DNA of 64,000 nucleotides, taken from Actinomadura luteofluorescens. Its GTDB lineage: Bacteria; Actinomycetota; Actinomycetes; Streptosporangiales; Streptosporangiaceae. Within the stretch, counting starts at the first letter, position 1; each line of letters begins with the position of its first letter. The notes beneath the pieces are model-generated. The model was not told where the DNA came from and made no database searches. It saw only the letters and a list, made by a program, of their open reading frames with translations. Below, piece after piece: positions 35,766 to 44,432 of the stretch. Location: the NCBI RefSeq assembly GCF_013409365.1, contig NZ_JACCBA010000001.1, forward strand, positions 9,362,001 through 9,426,000. Reading direction: 5' to 3'. Both the position numbers and the translations under genes were made by a program.

Positions 35766-36584
35766 GCCATGCCCGAGGGACACACGATTCACCGTCTGGC
35801 CGCCGAGCATCTGCGGATGTTCGGCGGTCTCGCCGTTGCCGCGTCGAGTCCGCAGGGGCGGTTCGCCGAGGGGGCGCGGTGGCTGGACGGGCGGGTGCTG
35901 TCGGAGGCGGACGCGCATGGCAAGCATCTGCTGCTGGGGTTCGACGATGACCGGACGCTGCATGTGCATCTGGGGATCTACGGCAAGTACGCGTTCGGGG
36001 AGGGGCCGGCGTCGGCTCCGGTCGGGGTGGTGCGGCTGCGGCTGGAGGGCGGCGGGTGGTACGGGGATCTGCGGGGGCCTAATACCTGCGAGCTACTGGA
36101 GCCGGGGGAGGTGAAGCTGCTGCGTGATCGGCTGGGGCCCGATCCGTTGCGCGGGGACGCCGATCCGGAGGTGGCGTGGTGGCGGGTCGGCCGGTCGCGG
36201 ACGCCGATCGCGGTGCTGCTGATGGATCAGTCGGTGGTGGCGGGGCCGGGGAACATCTACCGGGCGGAGGTGCTGTTCCGGCAGGGGATCGATCCGCGTC
36301 TGCCGGGGCGGCGGCTGGGTGCGCGGCGGTGGGCGGCGTTGTGGGACGACCTGGTGGAGTTGATGGCGGCGGGGGTGCGTGCGGGGCGGATCGACACGGT
36401 GCGGCCGGAGCATATGCCGGAGGCGATGGGGCGTGCGCCGCGGGTGGACGGTCATGGCGGTGAGGTGTACGTGTACCGGCGGGCGGGGCTGCCGTGCCTG
36501 GTGTGCGGGACGGAGGTGGCGACGGTGGAGGTGGCGTCGCGGAATCTGTTCTGGTGTCCGGGGTGCCAGCCGCCGGCCGTGTGA
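35766..36584 (+). CDS. Fpg/Nei-family DNA glycosylase/AP lyase (Nei2 type)
   Basis: The 272-residue enzyme must begin MPEGHTIHR at 35766, because Pro2 and Glu3 are the catalytic residues exposed after Met removal; the in-frame ATG at 35757 would bury them. It has the helix-two-turn-helix VAGPGNIYRAEVLF and a C-terminal zinc finger with CLVCG and CPGC, 17 residues between. EGHTIHRLA is typical of actinobacterial Nei2. It removes oxidised pyrimidines and cleaves the strand. It starts 17 bases after the desaturase stop. Confidence 0.93.
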   Translation, partial: AMPEGHTIHRLAAEHLRMFGGLAVAASSPQGRFAEGARWLDGRVLSEADAHGKHLLLGFDDDRTLHVHLGIYGKYAFGEGPASAPVGVVRLRLEGGGWYGDLRGPNTCELLEPGEVKLLRDRLGPDPLRGDADPEVAWWRVGRSRTPIAVLLMDQSVVAGPGNIYRAEVLFRQGIDPRLPGRRLGARRWAALWDDLVELMAAGVRAGRIDTVRPEHMPEAMGRAPRVDGHGGEVYVYRRAGLPCLVCGTEVATVEVASRNLFWCPGCQPPAV

Positions 36585-36659
36585 GGGGGGACAGCCCCAC
36601 TATTGATCTTGGGGTGTGCCTGATCGTGGGTGGTCGGGTGGCGGTTCTAGCGTTCGGTC

Positions 36660-37835
36660 ATGACTTCGATTCTGCGAAAGCGCCTCGGTGTGGCGCTGGG
36701 TGTCGCCGCGTTGCTCGTCGCCGATGCGGCTCCGGCGGTGGCGCGTCCTGCTGGTCCTGTGGAGCGGTTGCGCCAAGACACCGAGGCGATTCGCGCTCTG
36801 GGCGTGAGTGGTGTTCAGGCCCGGGTGGTCGGGGCTGACGGGCGGGAGTCGGTCGCCGTGAGCGGGACCGCTGATCTGCGGACGGGGCGCCCGGTTTCTT
36901 CTGGCGGCTACTTCCGTATGGCGAGTACGTCCAAGACGCTGGTGGCGGTCGTGGTCCTGCAGTTGGAGGCCGAGGGCAGGGTCTCTCTGGACGACAGCGT
37001 CGACCGCTGGCTGCCGGGGGTGGTGCGGGGGAACGGCAACGACGGCCGCCGAATCACGATCCGCCAGCTGCTCCAGCACACCAGCGGTATCCACGACGAT
37101 CTGCCCGGGTACACGACGCCGGGGGAGTACTACCAGCAGCGCTACGACGTCTACGAGCCCGAGGAGCTGGTGGCTCGTGCGATGGCTCATGCGCCGGATT
37201 TCCCGCCGGGGGAGGGCTGGGGGTATTCCAACACCGGGTACGTGCTGCTCGACATGGTCATCGAGAAGGTGACCGGGCGGCGCGCCCACCGGGAGATCGG
37301 GGATCGTGTCCTGCGGCGGGCGGGGATGGACCAGACCCGGTGGCTGGGGACGTCGCCGGTTTTGCCGCGGCCGCATGCCAGGGCGTACCAGCTCTTCGGT
37401 CCGGGTTCGCGGGTGGATGTCACTGATCAGGTCACGGTGGATTACGAGAACCTTTCGTGGGTGACGACCACGCGGGATGAGAACCGGTTGTTCCGTGCGT
37501 TGCTGGCGGGCCGTCTGCTGCCGGCGCGGCAGTTGGCGGAGATGAAGCGGACCGTTCCGGTGAGCGCGGAGGTTCAGCGGCTGTGGCCGGGGGGCCGGTA
37601 CGGGCTGGGGCTGGTCGAGCGTCCTTTGAGTTGCGGGGGGACGTACTGGAGCCATGAGGGCGGGGACGGCGGCTACATCACGCTGAACGGGGTCACCGGT
37701 GACGGGAGGCGCAGCGCGGTGGTCTCGATGTCGGAGGCGCGGGGTGACGCGCTGGAGCACGTCGTGGAGCAGGAGGACGCGGCGAGTGCTCTGATCGACC
37801 ACGCGTTGTGCGGTGGGGGAGCGGGTGCGGCGTGA
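36660..37835 (+). CDS. Secreted serine hydrolase, class C beta-lactamase/DD-carboxypeptidase-like
   Basis: The 391-residue product has a signal peptide (GVALGVAALLVADAAPAVA) and the three motifs of the class C beta-lactamase fold: SxxK in MASTSKTL (Ser about 85), YxN in WGYSNTGYVLLD and HEG in WSHEGGDGGYI. These define D-Ala-D-Ala carboxypeptidase/esterase-like serine hydrolases. Cell-wall trimming or small-ester hydrolysis outside the cell is likely; true beta-lactamase activity cannot be inferred. ATG at 36660 has no strong Shine-Dalgarno. Confidence 0.88.
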   Translation: MTSILRKRLGVALGVAALLVADAAPAVARPAGPVERLRQDTEAIRALGVSGVQARVVGADGRESVAVSGTADLRTGRPVSSGGYFRMASTSKTLVAVVVLQLEAEGRVSLDDSVDRWLPGVVRGNGNDGRRITIRQLLQHTSGIHDDLPGYTTPGEYYQQRYDVYEPEELVARAMAHAPDFPPGEGWGYSNTGYVLLDMVIEKVTGRRAHREIGDRVLRRAGMDQTRWLGTSPVLPRPHARAYQLFGPGSRVDVTDQVTVDYENLSWVTTTRDENRLFRALLAGRLLPARQLAEMKRTVPVSAEVQRLWPGGRYGLGLVERPLSCGGTYWSHEGGDGGYITLNGVTGDGRRSAVVSMSEARGDALEHVVEQEDAASALIDHALCGGGAGAA

Positions 37836-37860
37836 CCGGGGCTGTGGCCGCGGGTGCTCG

Positions 37861-38892
37861 TCAGTCCTCGTCGGGGGTGTAGCGGGCGGCGAGGGTGCGG
37901 GCGGTGGCGGCGATCATGTCGCGGAGGTGCGGGGGGTCGATGACCTCGACGTCGGCGCCGAGTTTGAGGAATTCGACGTGGGCGTGGCGGACGGATTCGA
38001 TGGGGAGGGTGGCGTGGACCCAGCCGTCGGGGCCGGGTGGGGTGGCGGTGTCGAGGGCGGCGCGGGCCATGGTGGGCGGGAGCAGGATCTGGGTGCGGGT
38101 GAGGCCGTCGGGGGAGAGTTTGACGGTGGCGTGTTCCCGGTAGGCGTCGGCTTCGAAGCGTTCGGCGTAGGTGGCCCAGAAGGCGGCGAGGTCGAAGCCG
38201 TGGGGGCGGTCGAAGTGGCCGGGGAGGGCGCGCAGGGTGAGGACGCGTGAGACGCGGTAGGTGCGGGGGGCGGGTGCGGTGTCGGCGGGTGTCTCGGCGG
38301 TGCCGGTGCGGGGCGGGTCGCTGGGTGCGGGGCGGGCGATGAGGTACCAGGTGCCGGCCTTGAGGACGACGCCGAGGGGTTCGAGGTGGCGGGTGACCTG
38401 CTGGGGGCGGCGCCAGCGGCGGTAGAGCACTTCGATGCGGTGCTGGTTCCAGACGGCGTCGGCGATGGCGTGCAGGTGGGGGACGTCGTCGGGGGTGCGG
38501 AACCAGCCGGGGGCGTCGAGGTGGAAGCGTTCGCGGATGCGGGAGGCGCGGGTGCGCAGGTCGGGTGGGAGGGCGGCCATGAGTTTGAGTTCGGCGGCGA
38601 GGACGTCGCCGAGGCCGAGTTGGGAGGCGGGGCCGGGCAGGGCGGACAGGGTGAGGGATTCGGCTTCGGCGGCGGTGAGGCCGGTGAGGCGGGTGCGGTA
38701 GCCGCCCACGAGGCGGTAGCCGCCGTCGGGGCCTCGGTCGGCGTAGACGGGGACGCCGACGGCGCTGAGGGAGTCGACGTCGCGGTAGACGGTGCGGACG
38801 GAGACTTCGAGTTCGGCGGCCAGTTCCCGGGCGGTCATGCGTTCCCTGGTCTGCAGGAGCAGGAGGAGGGACAGCAGCCGGCTCGCGCGCAT
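37861..38892 (-). CDS. WYL-domain transcriptional regulator
   Basis: The 343-residue protein has an N-terminal winged helix of the HTH_11 type (ARELAAELEVSVRTVYRDVD) and a WYL domain (IEVLYRRWRRPQQVTRHLEP, LKAGTWYLIARP) followed by a WCX-like C-terminal domain. Such regulators sense nucleic acids or small ligands. It starts 40 bases after the isochorismate synthase stop on the same strand, so cotranscription with that gene is possible. Target unknown. Confidence 0.9.
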   Translation of the reverse strand: MRASRLLSLLLLLQTRERMTARELAAELEVSVRTVYRDVDSLSAVGVPVYADRGPDGGYRLVGGYRTRLTGLTAAEAESLTLSALPGPASQLGLGDVLAAELKLMAALPPDLRTRASRIRERFHLDAPGWFRTPDDVPHLHAIADAVWNQHRIEVLYRRWRRPQQVTRHLEPLGVVLKAGTWYLIARPAPSDPPRTGTAETPADTAPAPRTYRVSRVLTLRALPGHFDRPHGFDLAAFWATYAERFEADAYREHATVKLSPDGLTRTQILLPPTMARAALDTATPPGPDGWVHATLPIESVRHAHVEFLKLGADVEVIDPPHLRDMIAATARTLAARYTPDED

Positions 38893-38934
38893 GGGTCCAG
38901 TGTGCCGGTAGGGGGTGCGGTGGTGGTGCGGGGG

Positions 38935-40242
38935 TCAGCCGTGCAGGGCGTACTGCATGGGGCGGAACTTGGTGCGGGCTTCGGCGAGTTCGGCGTCGGG
39001 GTCGGAGTCGGCGACGATGCCGCAGCCGGCGAACAGGCGGGCGCGGGTGCCGTCGATCTCGGCGCAGCGCAGGGCGATGCCCCATTCGCCGTCGCCGCGG
39101 GCGTCGACCCAGCCGACGGGGCCGGCGTAGCGGCCGCGGTCCATGCCCTCGAGTTCGCGGATGAGGTCCATGGCGGTGTCGGTGGGGGTGCCGCAGACGG
39201 CGGGGGTGGGGTGCAGGGCGGCGACGACGTCGAGGACGGAGCGGTCGGCGGCGAGGCGTCCGCGCAGGGGGGAGGCGAGGTGCAGGACGTTGGGGAGGGT
39301 GAGCAGTTCGGGTTCGTCGGGGACGGTGAGGTGGGCGCAGAGGGGGGTGAGGGCGTCGCGGACCATTTCGGCGGCGTAGCGGTGCTCTTCGCGGTCCTTG
39401 GCGGAGGTGAAGAGGCGTGCGGCGCGGGCCTGGTCGTCGGCGGGGGTGTCGCCGCGGGCGGTGGTGCCGGCGAGGACGAGGGATTCGATGTCGCCGCCGG
39501 TGCGGCGGATGAGGAGTTCGGGGGTGGCGCCGACCATGCCGGCGCAGGAGAAGGTGTAGCAGCCGGGGTAGCGGGTGGCGAGGCGCTGGAGGAGGACGCG
39601 GGCGTCGATGGGGGTGTCGGCGCGGACGGTGAGGTCGCGGGCGAGGACGACTTTGCCGAGGTGGCCGGTGTTGTCGGCGGGGCGCGGCGGGGGTGGTGCG
39701 GTGGTGTCGGCGGGGTCGGTGCCGGGGGCGAGGTGGCCGCGGCGGATGCGGTCGACGGCGGTGGCGACGGCGTGCTTCCAGGCGTGTTCGGGGAGGGCGC
39801 CGTCGCTCCAGCGCAGGCCGGTGGGGGGTTGGGGCGGGTTGGCGAGGGTGAGGGGGTCGGTGTCGTCGCCGATGGTGGTGAGCCAGGCGCGGCCGTCGCG
39901 GCGGCCGAGGATGCGGCGGGGGACGATGAGGGTGGAGTCGGGGGATTTGGGGTCGAAGCCGAAGGTGCCGAAGGCGACGGGTCCGGAGCCGGGGACGTTG
40001 ACGGTGTCGTCGACGGCGGCGGCGCCGAACAGGTCGTGGAGCATGCGGGCGGCGGCGTCGAAGCGGTCGTGGCCGCCGGGGAGGGTGAGGCGGGCGGCTT
40101 CGCCCCAGCCGACGATTCCTTCGCCGTGGCGGATCCAGGCCAGTGCGGAGGGGTGTGGAAGCCGTGCGATGAGGTCGCCCGGGTCGGGGATCGGGGCGGT
40201 GCGGACGGTGAGTCGGTCCGGTGCTGTCACGGCGAGCTTCAC
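38935..40242 (-). CDS. menF: Isochorismate synthase
   Basis: The 435-residue product has the chorismate-utilising signature blocks GKVVLARDL, GATPELLIRR, LAGTTARGDTP, HPTPAVCGTPT and GRYAGPVGWVDARGDGEWGI, ending with AGCGIVADSDPDAELAE. It converts chorismate to isochorismate, the first step toward menaquinone here, since menB, C, D and E are at 27.4-32.2 kb. A siderophore role (DhbC-like) is possible but no siderophore genes are nearby. GTG at 40242 (VKLAV) or 40251 (VAHVKLAV) can be the start. The TGAAC-N2-GTTCAAACG palindrome lies about 21 bases upstream. Confidence 0.9.
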   Translation of the reverse strand: MKLAVTAPDRLTVRTAPIPDPGDLIARLPHPSALAWIRHGEGIVGWGEAARLTLPGGHDRFDAAARMLHDLFGAAAVDDTVNVPGSGPVAFGTFGFDPKSPDSTLIVPRRILGRRDGRAWLTTIGDDTDPLTLANPPQPPTGLRWSDGALPEHAWKHAVATAVDRIRRGHLAPGTDPADTTAPPPPRPADNTGHLGKVVLARDLTVRADTPIDARVLLQRLATRYPGCYTFSCAGMVGATPELLIRRTGGDIESLVLAGTTARGDTPADDQARAARLFTSAKDREEHRYAAEMVRDALTPLCAHLTVPDEPELLTLPNVLHLASPLRGRLAADRSVLDVVAALHPTPAVCGTPTDTAMDLIRELEGMDRGRYAGPVGWVDARGDGEWGIALRCAEIDGTRARLFAGCGIVADSDPDAELAEARTKFRPMQYALHG

Positions 40243-40262
40243 GTGAGCCACTGTACGCCAGA

Positions 40263-40278
40263 TTTGAACCTGTTCAAA
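40263..40278. promoter_or_regulatory. Men operator: palindrome before isochorismate synthase
   Basis: TTTGAAC-CT-GTTCAAA is a perfect 16-base palindrome followed by CG. It matches the palindrome at 28546-28557 between menE and menB in TGAAC-N2-GTTCAAACG. Confidence 0.65.
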
Positions 40279-40364
40279 CGGGCGGGGTGGCGGTGGGTGG
40301 TGAGGTGTGCGCCACACCGGTCCCGGCGGGCGGCCGCGGGGTCTGGTTGCGCGTATGCCCGTCG

Positions 40365-40392
40365 GTCCCGTCCCCATGCGCGGGGACGGGAC
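40365..40392 (-). terminator. Terminator hairpin of bioY
   Basis: GTCCCGTCCCC (40365-40375) pairs perfectly with GGGGACGGGAC (40382-40392) over 11 bases with a 6-base loop, 15 bases after the bioY stop. Confidence 0.8.
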
Positions 40393-40406
40393 GCGGTGGC
40401 GCGGGG

Positions 40407-40994
40407 TCAGCGGCGGGCGGCGCCGGTGATCTTCCAGGCGGCGGGCAGCAGGCCGGCGGCCAGCAGGACCTTCAGGGCGTCGCCGGCCAGGAACGGTGTG
40501 ACGCCGAGGTCGAGCGCCTTGGCGAGGTCGACGTGCAGGGCGGCCATCAGGTAGGGGACGCCGGCGGCGTACATGATGGCGGTTCCGGCGAGCATGGTGC
40601 CGACGGTGCGCAGCGGGGTGCGGTCGCCGCCGAGCTGGGCGAGGCGTCCGACGGCGGCGGCCGCGGCGACGAACCCGATGACGTAGCCGAGGGTGGGGAA
40701 TCCGGCGCCGGAGGTGCCGTCGGTGAACCAGGGGACGCCGGCCATTCCGGCGAGCAGGTAGACCAGCATGCCCAGGCCGGCGCGGCCGAAGCCGAGGGCG
40801 GCGCCGGCGAGCAGGACCGCGAAGGTCTGCCCGGTGACCGGCACGGGGGTGCCGGGCAGCGGGACCGCGATCTGCGCGGCGATGCCGACGAAGGCGGCGG
40901 CGCCGATGACGAGCGCGGTGTCGCGGGCCAGCGAGCCGGGCAGCAGGTCGCCCAGGACGGCGGGACGCCGCCGGGTTGCGTGGGCAGTAGCCAC
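40407..40994 (-). CDS. bioY: Biotin transporter BioY (S component)
   Basis: The 195-residue membrane protein has about six helices and the BioY pattern: PLPGTPVPVTGQTFAVLLAG, AGMAGVPWFTDGTSG, FPTLGYVIGF and GVTPFLAGDALKVLLAAGLL. It is the substrate-binding S component of the biotin ECF transporter, or a solitary importer; no ECF ATPase genes are beside it. GTG at 40994 was chosen because GGGAGGA lies 5 bases before it; the longer frame starts with TTG at 41006 inside this ribosome site. Confidence 0.93.
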   Translation of the reverse strand: MATAHATRRRPAVLGDLLPGSLARDTALVIGAAAFVGIAAQIAVPLPGTPVPVTGQTFAVLLAGAALGFGRAGLGMLVYLLAGMAGVPWFTDGTSGAGFPTLGYVIGFVAAAAAVGRLAQLGGDRTPLRTVGTMLAGTAIMYAAGVPYLMAALHVDLAKALDLGVTPFLAGDALKVLLAAGLLPAAWKITGAARR

Positions 40995-41119
40995 AGATCC
41001 TCCCAAAACGGTTGTGTCAGGCCGAAACTTAGCGAACTGCCTGGCGGGGGTGGACGGCGCGGCCTACAGAAACGGGTGCCCCCGGTTTGTCGCCGCCCGC
41101 ACGGCGGCGCCGGCGCGCC

Positions 41120-41830
41120 TCAGCCGGCGGCGGCGCGCGGGTCGCGGGCGAGGTAGACCACGTCGGGTTCGCCGCGCGGCACCGGGACGGGCCGGACCCG
41201 CACGGAGCCGAACCGGCCCCGCAGCAGCGCCTCGAACGCCGGTGCGGCGCCCGCGCTCCACACCGCGAGCACGCCGCGCGGCGTCAGCAGCGCGGCGAGG
41301 GCGTCCAGGCCGGTGGCGGCGTACAGGCGGGCGTTGCCGGGGGTGACGGTCCAGTCGGGGCCGTTGTCGATGTCCAGGCACACCGCGTCGAAGCGGCCCG
41401 CGCCCGGGGCGGTGACGTAGTCGAGGAGGTCGGCGCGCTCGACGGTGACGCGGGGGTCACGCAGGGCGTCCCGGGACCAGGGCCGCAGCGCGGTGGCGTG
41501 CCAGGCGATCACGGCGGGCTCGCGTTCGACGACGGTGACGTGCGCGACGTCGTCGCCGGTGAGGGCCTCGGTGAGGGAGAATCCGACGCCCAGGCCGCCG
41601 ATGAGCACCCGCGCGGGTGCGCCGGGGCGGGCCGCGGCGGCGTCGAGGGCGGCGCGGACCAGCAGCCGCTCGGACTCGCCGTTGCGGGTGTCCATCAGGA
41701 ACACGCCGTTGCTGATGATCTCGTAGTCGCCGTCCACGCGGCGCAGCACCAGCTCGCCGCCCAGGCCGGCGGCGCGCTCGACCACCGTCGCCGTGGCGTG
41801 TTCCCCGCGTGTGTCCGCAGCCGATCCCAT
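41120..41830 (-). CDS. Spermidine synthase-like SAM-binding protein
   Basis: The 236-residue product has a Rossmann SAM site VLIGGLGVGFSLTEAL, the acidic end VTVVEREPAVIAWH and FDAVCLDIDNGPDW, as in spermine/spermidine synthases. N-terminal VLRRVDGDYEIISNGVFLMD is a substrate-side beta sheet. Polyamine synthase activity is uncertain because many actinobacterial homologues are uncharacterised methyltransferase-like proteins. It lies 125 bases upstream of bioY on the same strand. Confidence 0.82.
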   Translation of the reverse strand: MGSAADTRGEHATATVVERAAGLGGELVLRRVDGDYEIISNGVFLMDTRNGESERLLVRAALDAAAARPGAPARVLIGGLGVGFSLTEALTGDDVAHVTVVEREPAVIAWHATALRPWSRDALRDPRVTVERADLLDYVTAPGAGRFDAVCLDIDNGPDWTVTPGNARLYAATGLDALAALLTPRGVLAVWSAGAAPAFEALLRGRFGSVRVRPVPVPRGEPDVVYLARDPRAAAG

Positions 41831-41935
41831 GACCGCACCCTAGCCGCCGCGGGGCCCGGCCCGGGACTATCCCGGCCCGGGCCGGTGCGGGCCGGGGGCT
41901 GGGCGGGAAGGGCGGTGTCGGCTACGGTGCCGGGC

Positions 41936-42736
41936 ATGCCCGAGATCGAACCGCCCGGCGGGCTGCTGCCGGGCCGCCGGATCCTGGTCGTCGGCGCGGG
42001 GACGCGCCCCAGCGACGATCCCGCCGCGCCGGTCGGCAACGGCCGAGCGATCGCGGTCGCCGCCGCGCGGGAGGGCGCGGCGGTCGCGTGCGCCGACGTC
42101 GACGAGCACGCCGCCGGGCAGACCGCGGCGATGATCGAGGCGGAGGGCGGCCGGGCATGCGTGGTGGCGGCGGACGTGGTCGACCCGGCGGCCTGCGACC
42201 GGGTGGTGACCCGGGCGGCCGAGGGCCTCGGCGGGCTGGACGGGGTGGTGTTCAACGCCGGGATCGGCATCGGGTACGGGCTGGCGGGCACGGCGCTGGC
42301 CGACTGGGACCGCGTCCTGCACGTCAACCTGCGGGCGCCGTTCCTGGTCGGCAAGGCGGCGATGCCGGCGCTGGAGGCGGGCGGGGCGATGGTGTTCATC
42401 GGTTCGCTGGCCGGGACCAAGCCGGGTTCGCGGTCCCCGTCCTATGACGCCTCCAAGGCGGGGCTGACCGGGCTGGTGCGCCACATCGCCGCCGAGGGCG
42501 CGCCGCGCGGCGTGCGCGCCAACGTGGTGGCGCCCGGCCTGATCGATACCGTGATGGGGCGCGACGCCTCCTCCGGGAACGGCGACCGCGACCGGGTCGC
42601 GGGCCTGATCCCCATGCGGCGGCAGGGCACCGCGTGGGAGGTCGCGGCCGTCGCGGTGTTCCTGCTGTCGGACCGCGCGTCCTACGTCACCGGGCAGGTC
42701 CTGCACGTCGACGGCGGCCTGTCCACCCTGCGCTGA
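41936..42736 (+). CDS. Short-chain dehydrogenase/reductase (SDR)
   Basis: The 266-residue classical SDR has a modified cofactor loop VVGAGTRPSDDPAAPVGNGR, then FNAGIGIGYG, a catalytic Ser in FIGSLAGTKPGS and YDASK (Tyr/Lys about 165-169). The C-terminus VTGQVLHVDGGLSTLR is typical. The cofactor loop is longer than the usual TGxxxGIG, as in a group of actinobacterial SDRs that bind NAD tightly. Substrate unknown. ATG at 41936; GGGCGGGAAGGG lies some 19 bases upstream. The GNAT gene follows after 15 bases. Confidence 0.9.
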   Translation: MPEIEPPGGLLPGRRILVVGAGTRPSDDPAAPVGNGRAIAVAAAREGAAVACADVDEHAAGQTAAMIEAEGGRACVVAADVVDPAACDRVVTRAAEGLGGLDGVVFNAGIGIGYGLAGTALADWDRVLHVNLRAPFLVGKAAMPALEAGGAMVFIGSLAGTKPGSRSPSYDASKAGLTGLVRHIAAEGAPRGVRANVVAPGLIDTVMGRDASSGNGDRDRVAGLIPMRRQGTAWEVAAVAVFLLSDRASYVTGQVLHVDGGLSTLR

Positions 42737-42751
42737 CCCTGGGGGAGCGGC

Positions 42752-43321
42752 ATGAACGACACCCGTCGCGGGGGCGGGTCCGAGGAGGCGGACGGGGTGG
42801 CGCTGCGCCCGGTCGCCGAGGACGACCTGCCGCTCATCGAGCGGCTGCGCACCGACCCGGAGCTGGCCGGGCCGTTCCTGTGGGAGGGCTTCACCGATCC
42901 CCGCAGGTTCCGGCGCCGCTGGGAGTCCGACGGCATGCTCGGCGAGGAGACCGGGAACCTCGTCGTCGCCCGCGGCGCCGTGTTCTGCGGGATCGTGTCG
43001 TACCGGCGCGTGGCGACCACGGCGCGGGCGTGGTGCTGGAGCGTCGGCATCTCGCTGCTGCCCGAGGCGCGCGGCCGCGGCGCGGGGGCGCGGGCGCAGC
43101 GGCTGCTGGCCGAGTACCTGTTCGCGCACAGCCCCGCCCACCGGGTCCAGGCCGAGACCGAGACCGCCAACCTCGCCGAGCAGCGCGCCCTGGAGAAGGC
43201 GGGGTTCACCCGCGAGGGCGTCATGCGCGGCTGGAGCTTCCGCGACGGCCGGTACCGCGACGAGGTCCTGTACAGCATGCTGCGTTCGGACCTGCACCCG
43301 CCGGGGACGGCCCCCGGCTAG
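42752..43321 (+). CDS. GNAT-family N-acetyltransferase
   Basis: The 189-residue product matches RimJ/RimL-like acetyltransferases: VALRPVAEDDLPLIERLRTD, WCWSVGISLLPEARGRGAGA (acetyl-CoA pyrophosphate loop RGRGAG) and ETETANLAEQRALEKAGFTREG. Substrate unknown; probably cotranscribed with the SDR gene. GGGGGAG lies 4 bases before the ATG. Confidence 0.9.
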   Translation: MNDTRRGGGSEEADGVALRPVAEDDLPLIERLRTDPELAGPFLWEGFTDPRRFRRRWESDGMLGEETGNLVVARGAVFCGIVSYRRVATTARAWCWSVGISLLPEARGRGAGARAQRLLAEYLFAHSPAHRVQAETETANLAEQRALEKAGFTREGVMRGWSFRDGRYRDEVLYSMLRSDLHPPGTAPG

Positions 43322-43337
43322 CGGGCGGGGGCGGCCT

Positions 43338-44324
43338 TCACGCGTCGTGGTGGCCGCGGAACGTCGCGCGGTAGGACGAGGGCGACACCCCGATCGCGGC
43401 GTGCAGGTGCCGGCGCAGCGACGCCGCGGTCCCGAACCCCGTCCGCTCGGCGACCCGGTCCACGGGCAGGTCGGTCTCCTCCAGCAGCCGCCGCGCCGCC
43501 TGCACCCGCTGCGCCGTCAGCCACACCTGCGGCGACACGCCCGTCTCCTGCCGGAACCGGCGCGTGAACGTCCGCACGCTCATCGACGCCCGCGCCGCGA
43601 GCCGCGCCAGCGTCACCGGCCGGTCCAGCCGCTCCAGCGCCCACGCCCGCGCCGCGCCCGTCGAGGAGACCCGCGCGGACCCTCGCGCCGGCGGCACCGG
43701 CAGCGCCGTGAACTGCGCCTGCCCGCCCTCCCGGTGCGGCGGCACCACCGTGCGGCGCGCCACGTCGCCCGCCACCGCCGCGCCGTGGTCACGGCGGATC
43801 ATGTGCAGGCACAGGTCGATGCCCGCCGCCTCGCCCGCCGAGGTCAGCACCGCGCCCTCGTCGACGAACAGCACCGCCGCGTCGACCCGCACCCCGGGGA
43901 ACGTCTCGGCGAGCCGGCCGCACGACAGCCAGTGCGTCGTGGCCCGCCGCCCCTCCAGCAGCCCCGCCGCCGCCAGCACGAACGCGCCCGTGCACACCGA
44001 CGCCACCCGCGCGCCCCGCGCCGCGGCCGCCGCCAGCGCCCCCGGCACCGGCCCCTGCCCGGGACGGCTCTCGTCCAGCACGTGCGACGCCGGCACGACG
44101 ATCGTGTCCGCCGCCTCCAGAGCCTCCAGCCCGTGCCGCACCGTCACCGCGAAATCGGCGTCCGCGCGCACCGCGCCGGGCCGCACGCCGCACGACACCA
44201 CCTCGTACAGCGGCGCGCCTTCCGCCGACCGCGCCTGCCCGAACAGCTGGTGGACGATCCCGAGCTCCATCGGCAGCACGCCCTCGCGCACCAGCACCGC
44301 CACCCGGTGGATCCCGCCCGCCAT
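43338..44324 (-). CDS. GlxA-type regulator: DJ-1/PfpI domain plus AraC HTH
   Basis: The 328-residue protein has an N-terminal DJ-1/PfpI-like domain with the elbow VCTGAFVLAAAGLLEGRRAT followed by THW, and a C-terminal AraC domain with two HTHs (VTLARLAARASMSVRTFTRR, VDRVAERTGFGTAASLRRHL). This architecture is found in activators of amine and other catabolic genes. It faces the quinone-reductase gene across 108 bases and probably controls it. The ATG at 44324 has no strong Shine-Dalgarno. Confidence 0.9.
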   Translation of the reverse strand: MAGGIHRVAVLVREGVLPMELGIVHQLFGQARSAEGAPLYEVVSCGVRPGAVRADADFAVTVRHGLEALEAADTIVVPASHVLDESRPGQGPVPGALAAAAARGARVASVCTGAFVLAAAGLLEGRRATTHWLSCGRLAETFPGVRVDAAVLFVDEGAVLTSAGEAAGIDLCLHMIRRDHGAAVAGDVARRTVVPPHREGGQAQFTALPVPPARGSARVSSTGAARAWALERLDRPVTLARLAARASMSVRTFTRRFRQETGVSPQVWLTAQRVQAARRLLEETDLPVDRVAERTGFGTAASLRRHLHAAIGVSPSSYRATFRGHHDA

Positions 44325-44432
44325 GGCCCGATCCTTGCACACCATGGCCGACGGGCCACTCACCGCCGCGACCGCGCCACGGGCAGCATCGACACCAGAC
44401 CGACCGACACACCGGGAAAGGAAGACGGCGCC

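Noticed and set aside
37673..39085. Minus-strand frame of 470 codons rich in His/Arg/Pro
   Set aside because: Out of frame with both the WYL regulator and the isochorismate synthase; amino-acid composition is not protein-like.
38386..40554. Plus-strand 722-codon Gly/Val/Glu-rich frame
   Set aside because: Antisense of the WYL regulator, isochorismate synthase and bioY, which carry clear family motifs.
40994..41006. TTG start for bioY at 41006
   Set aside because: The TTG lies within the GGGAGGA ribosome site that serves the GTG at 40994.
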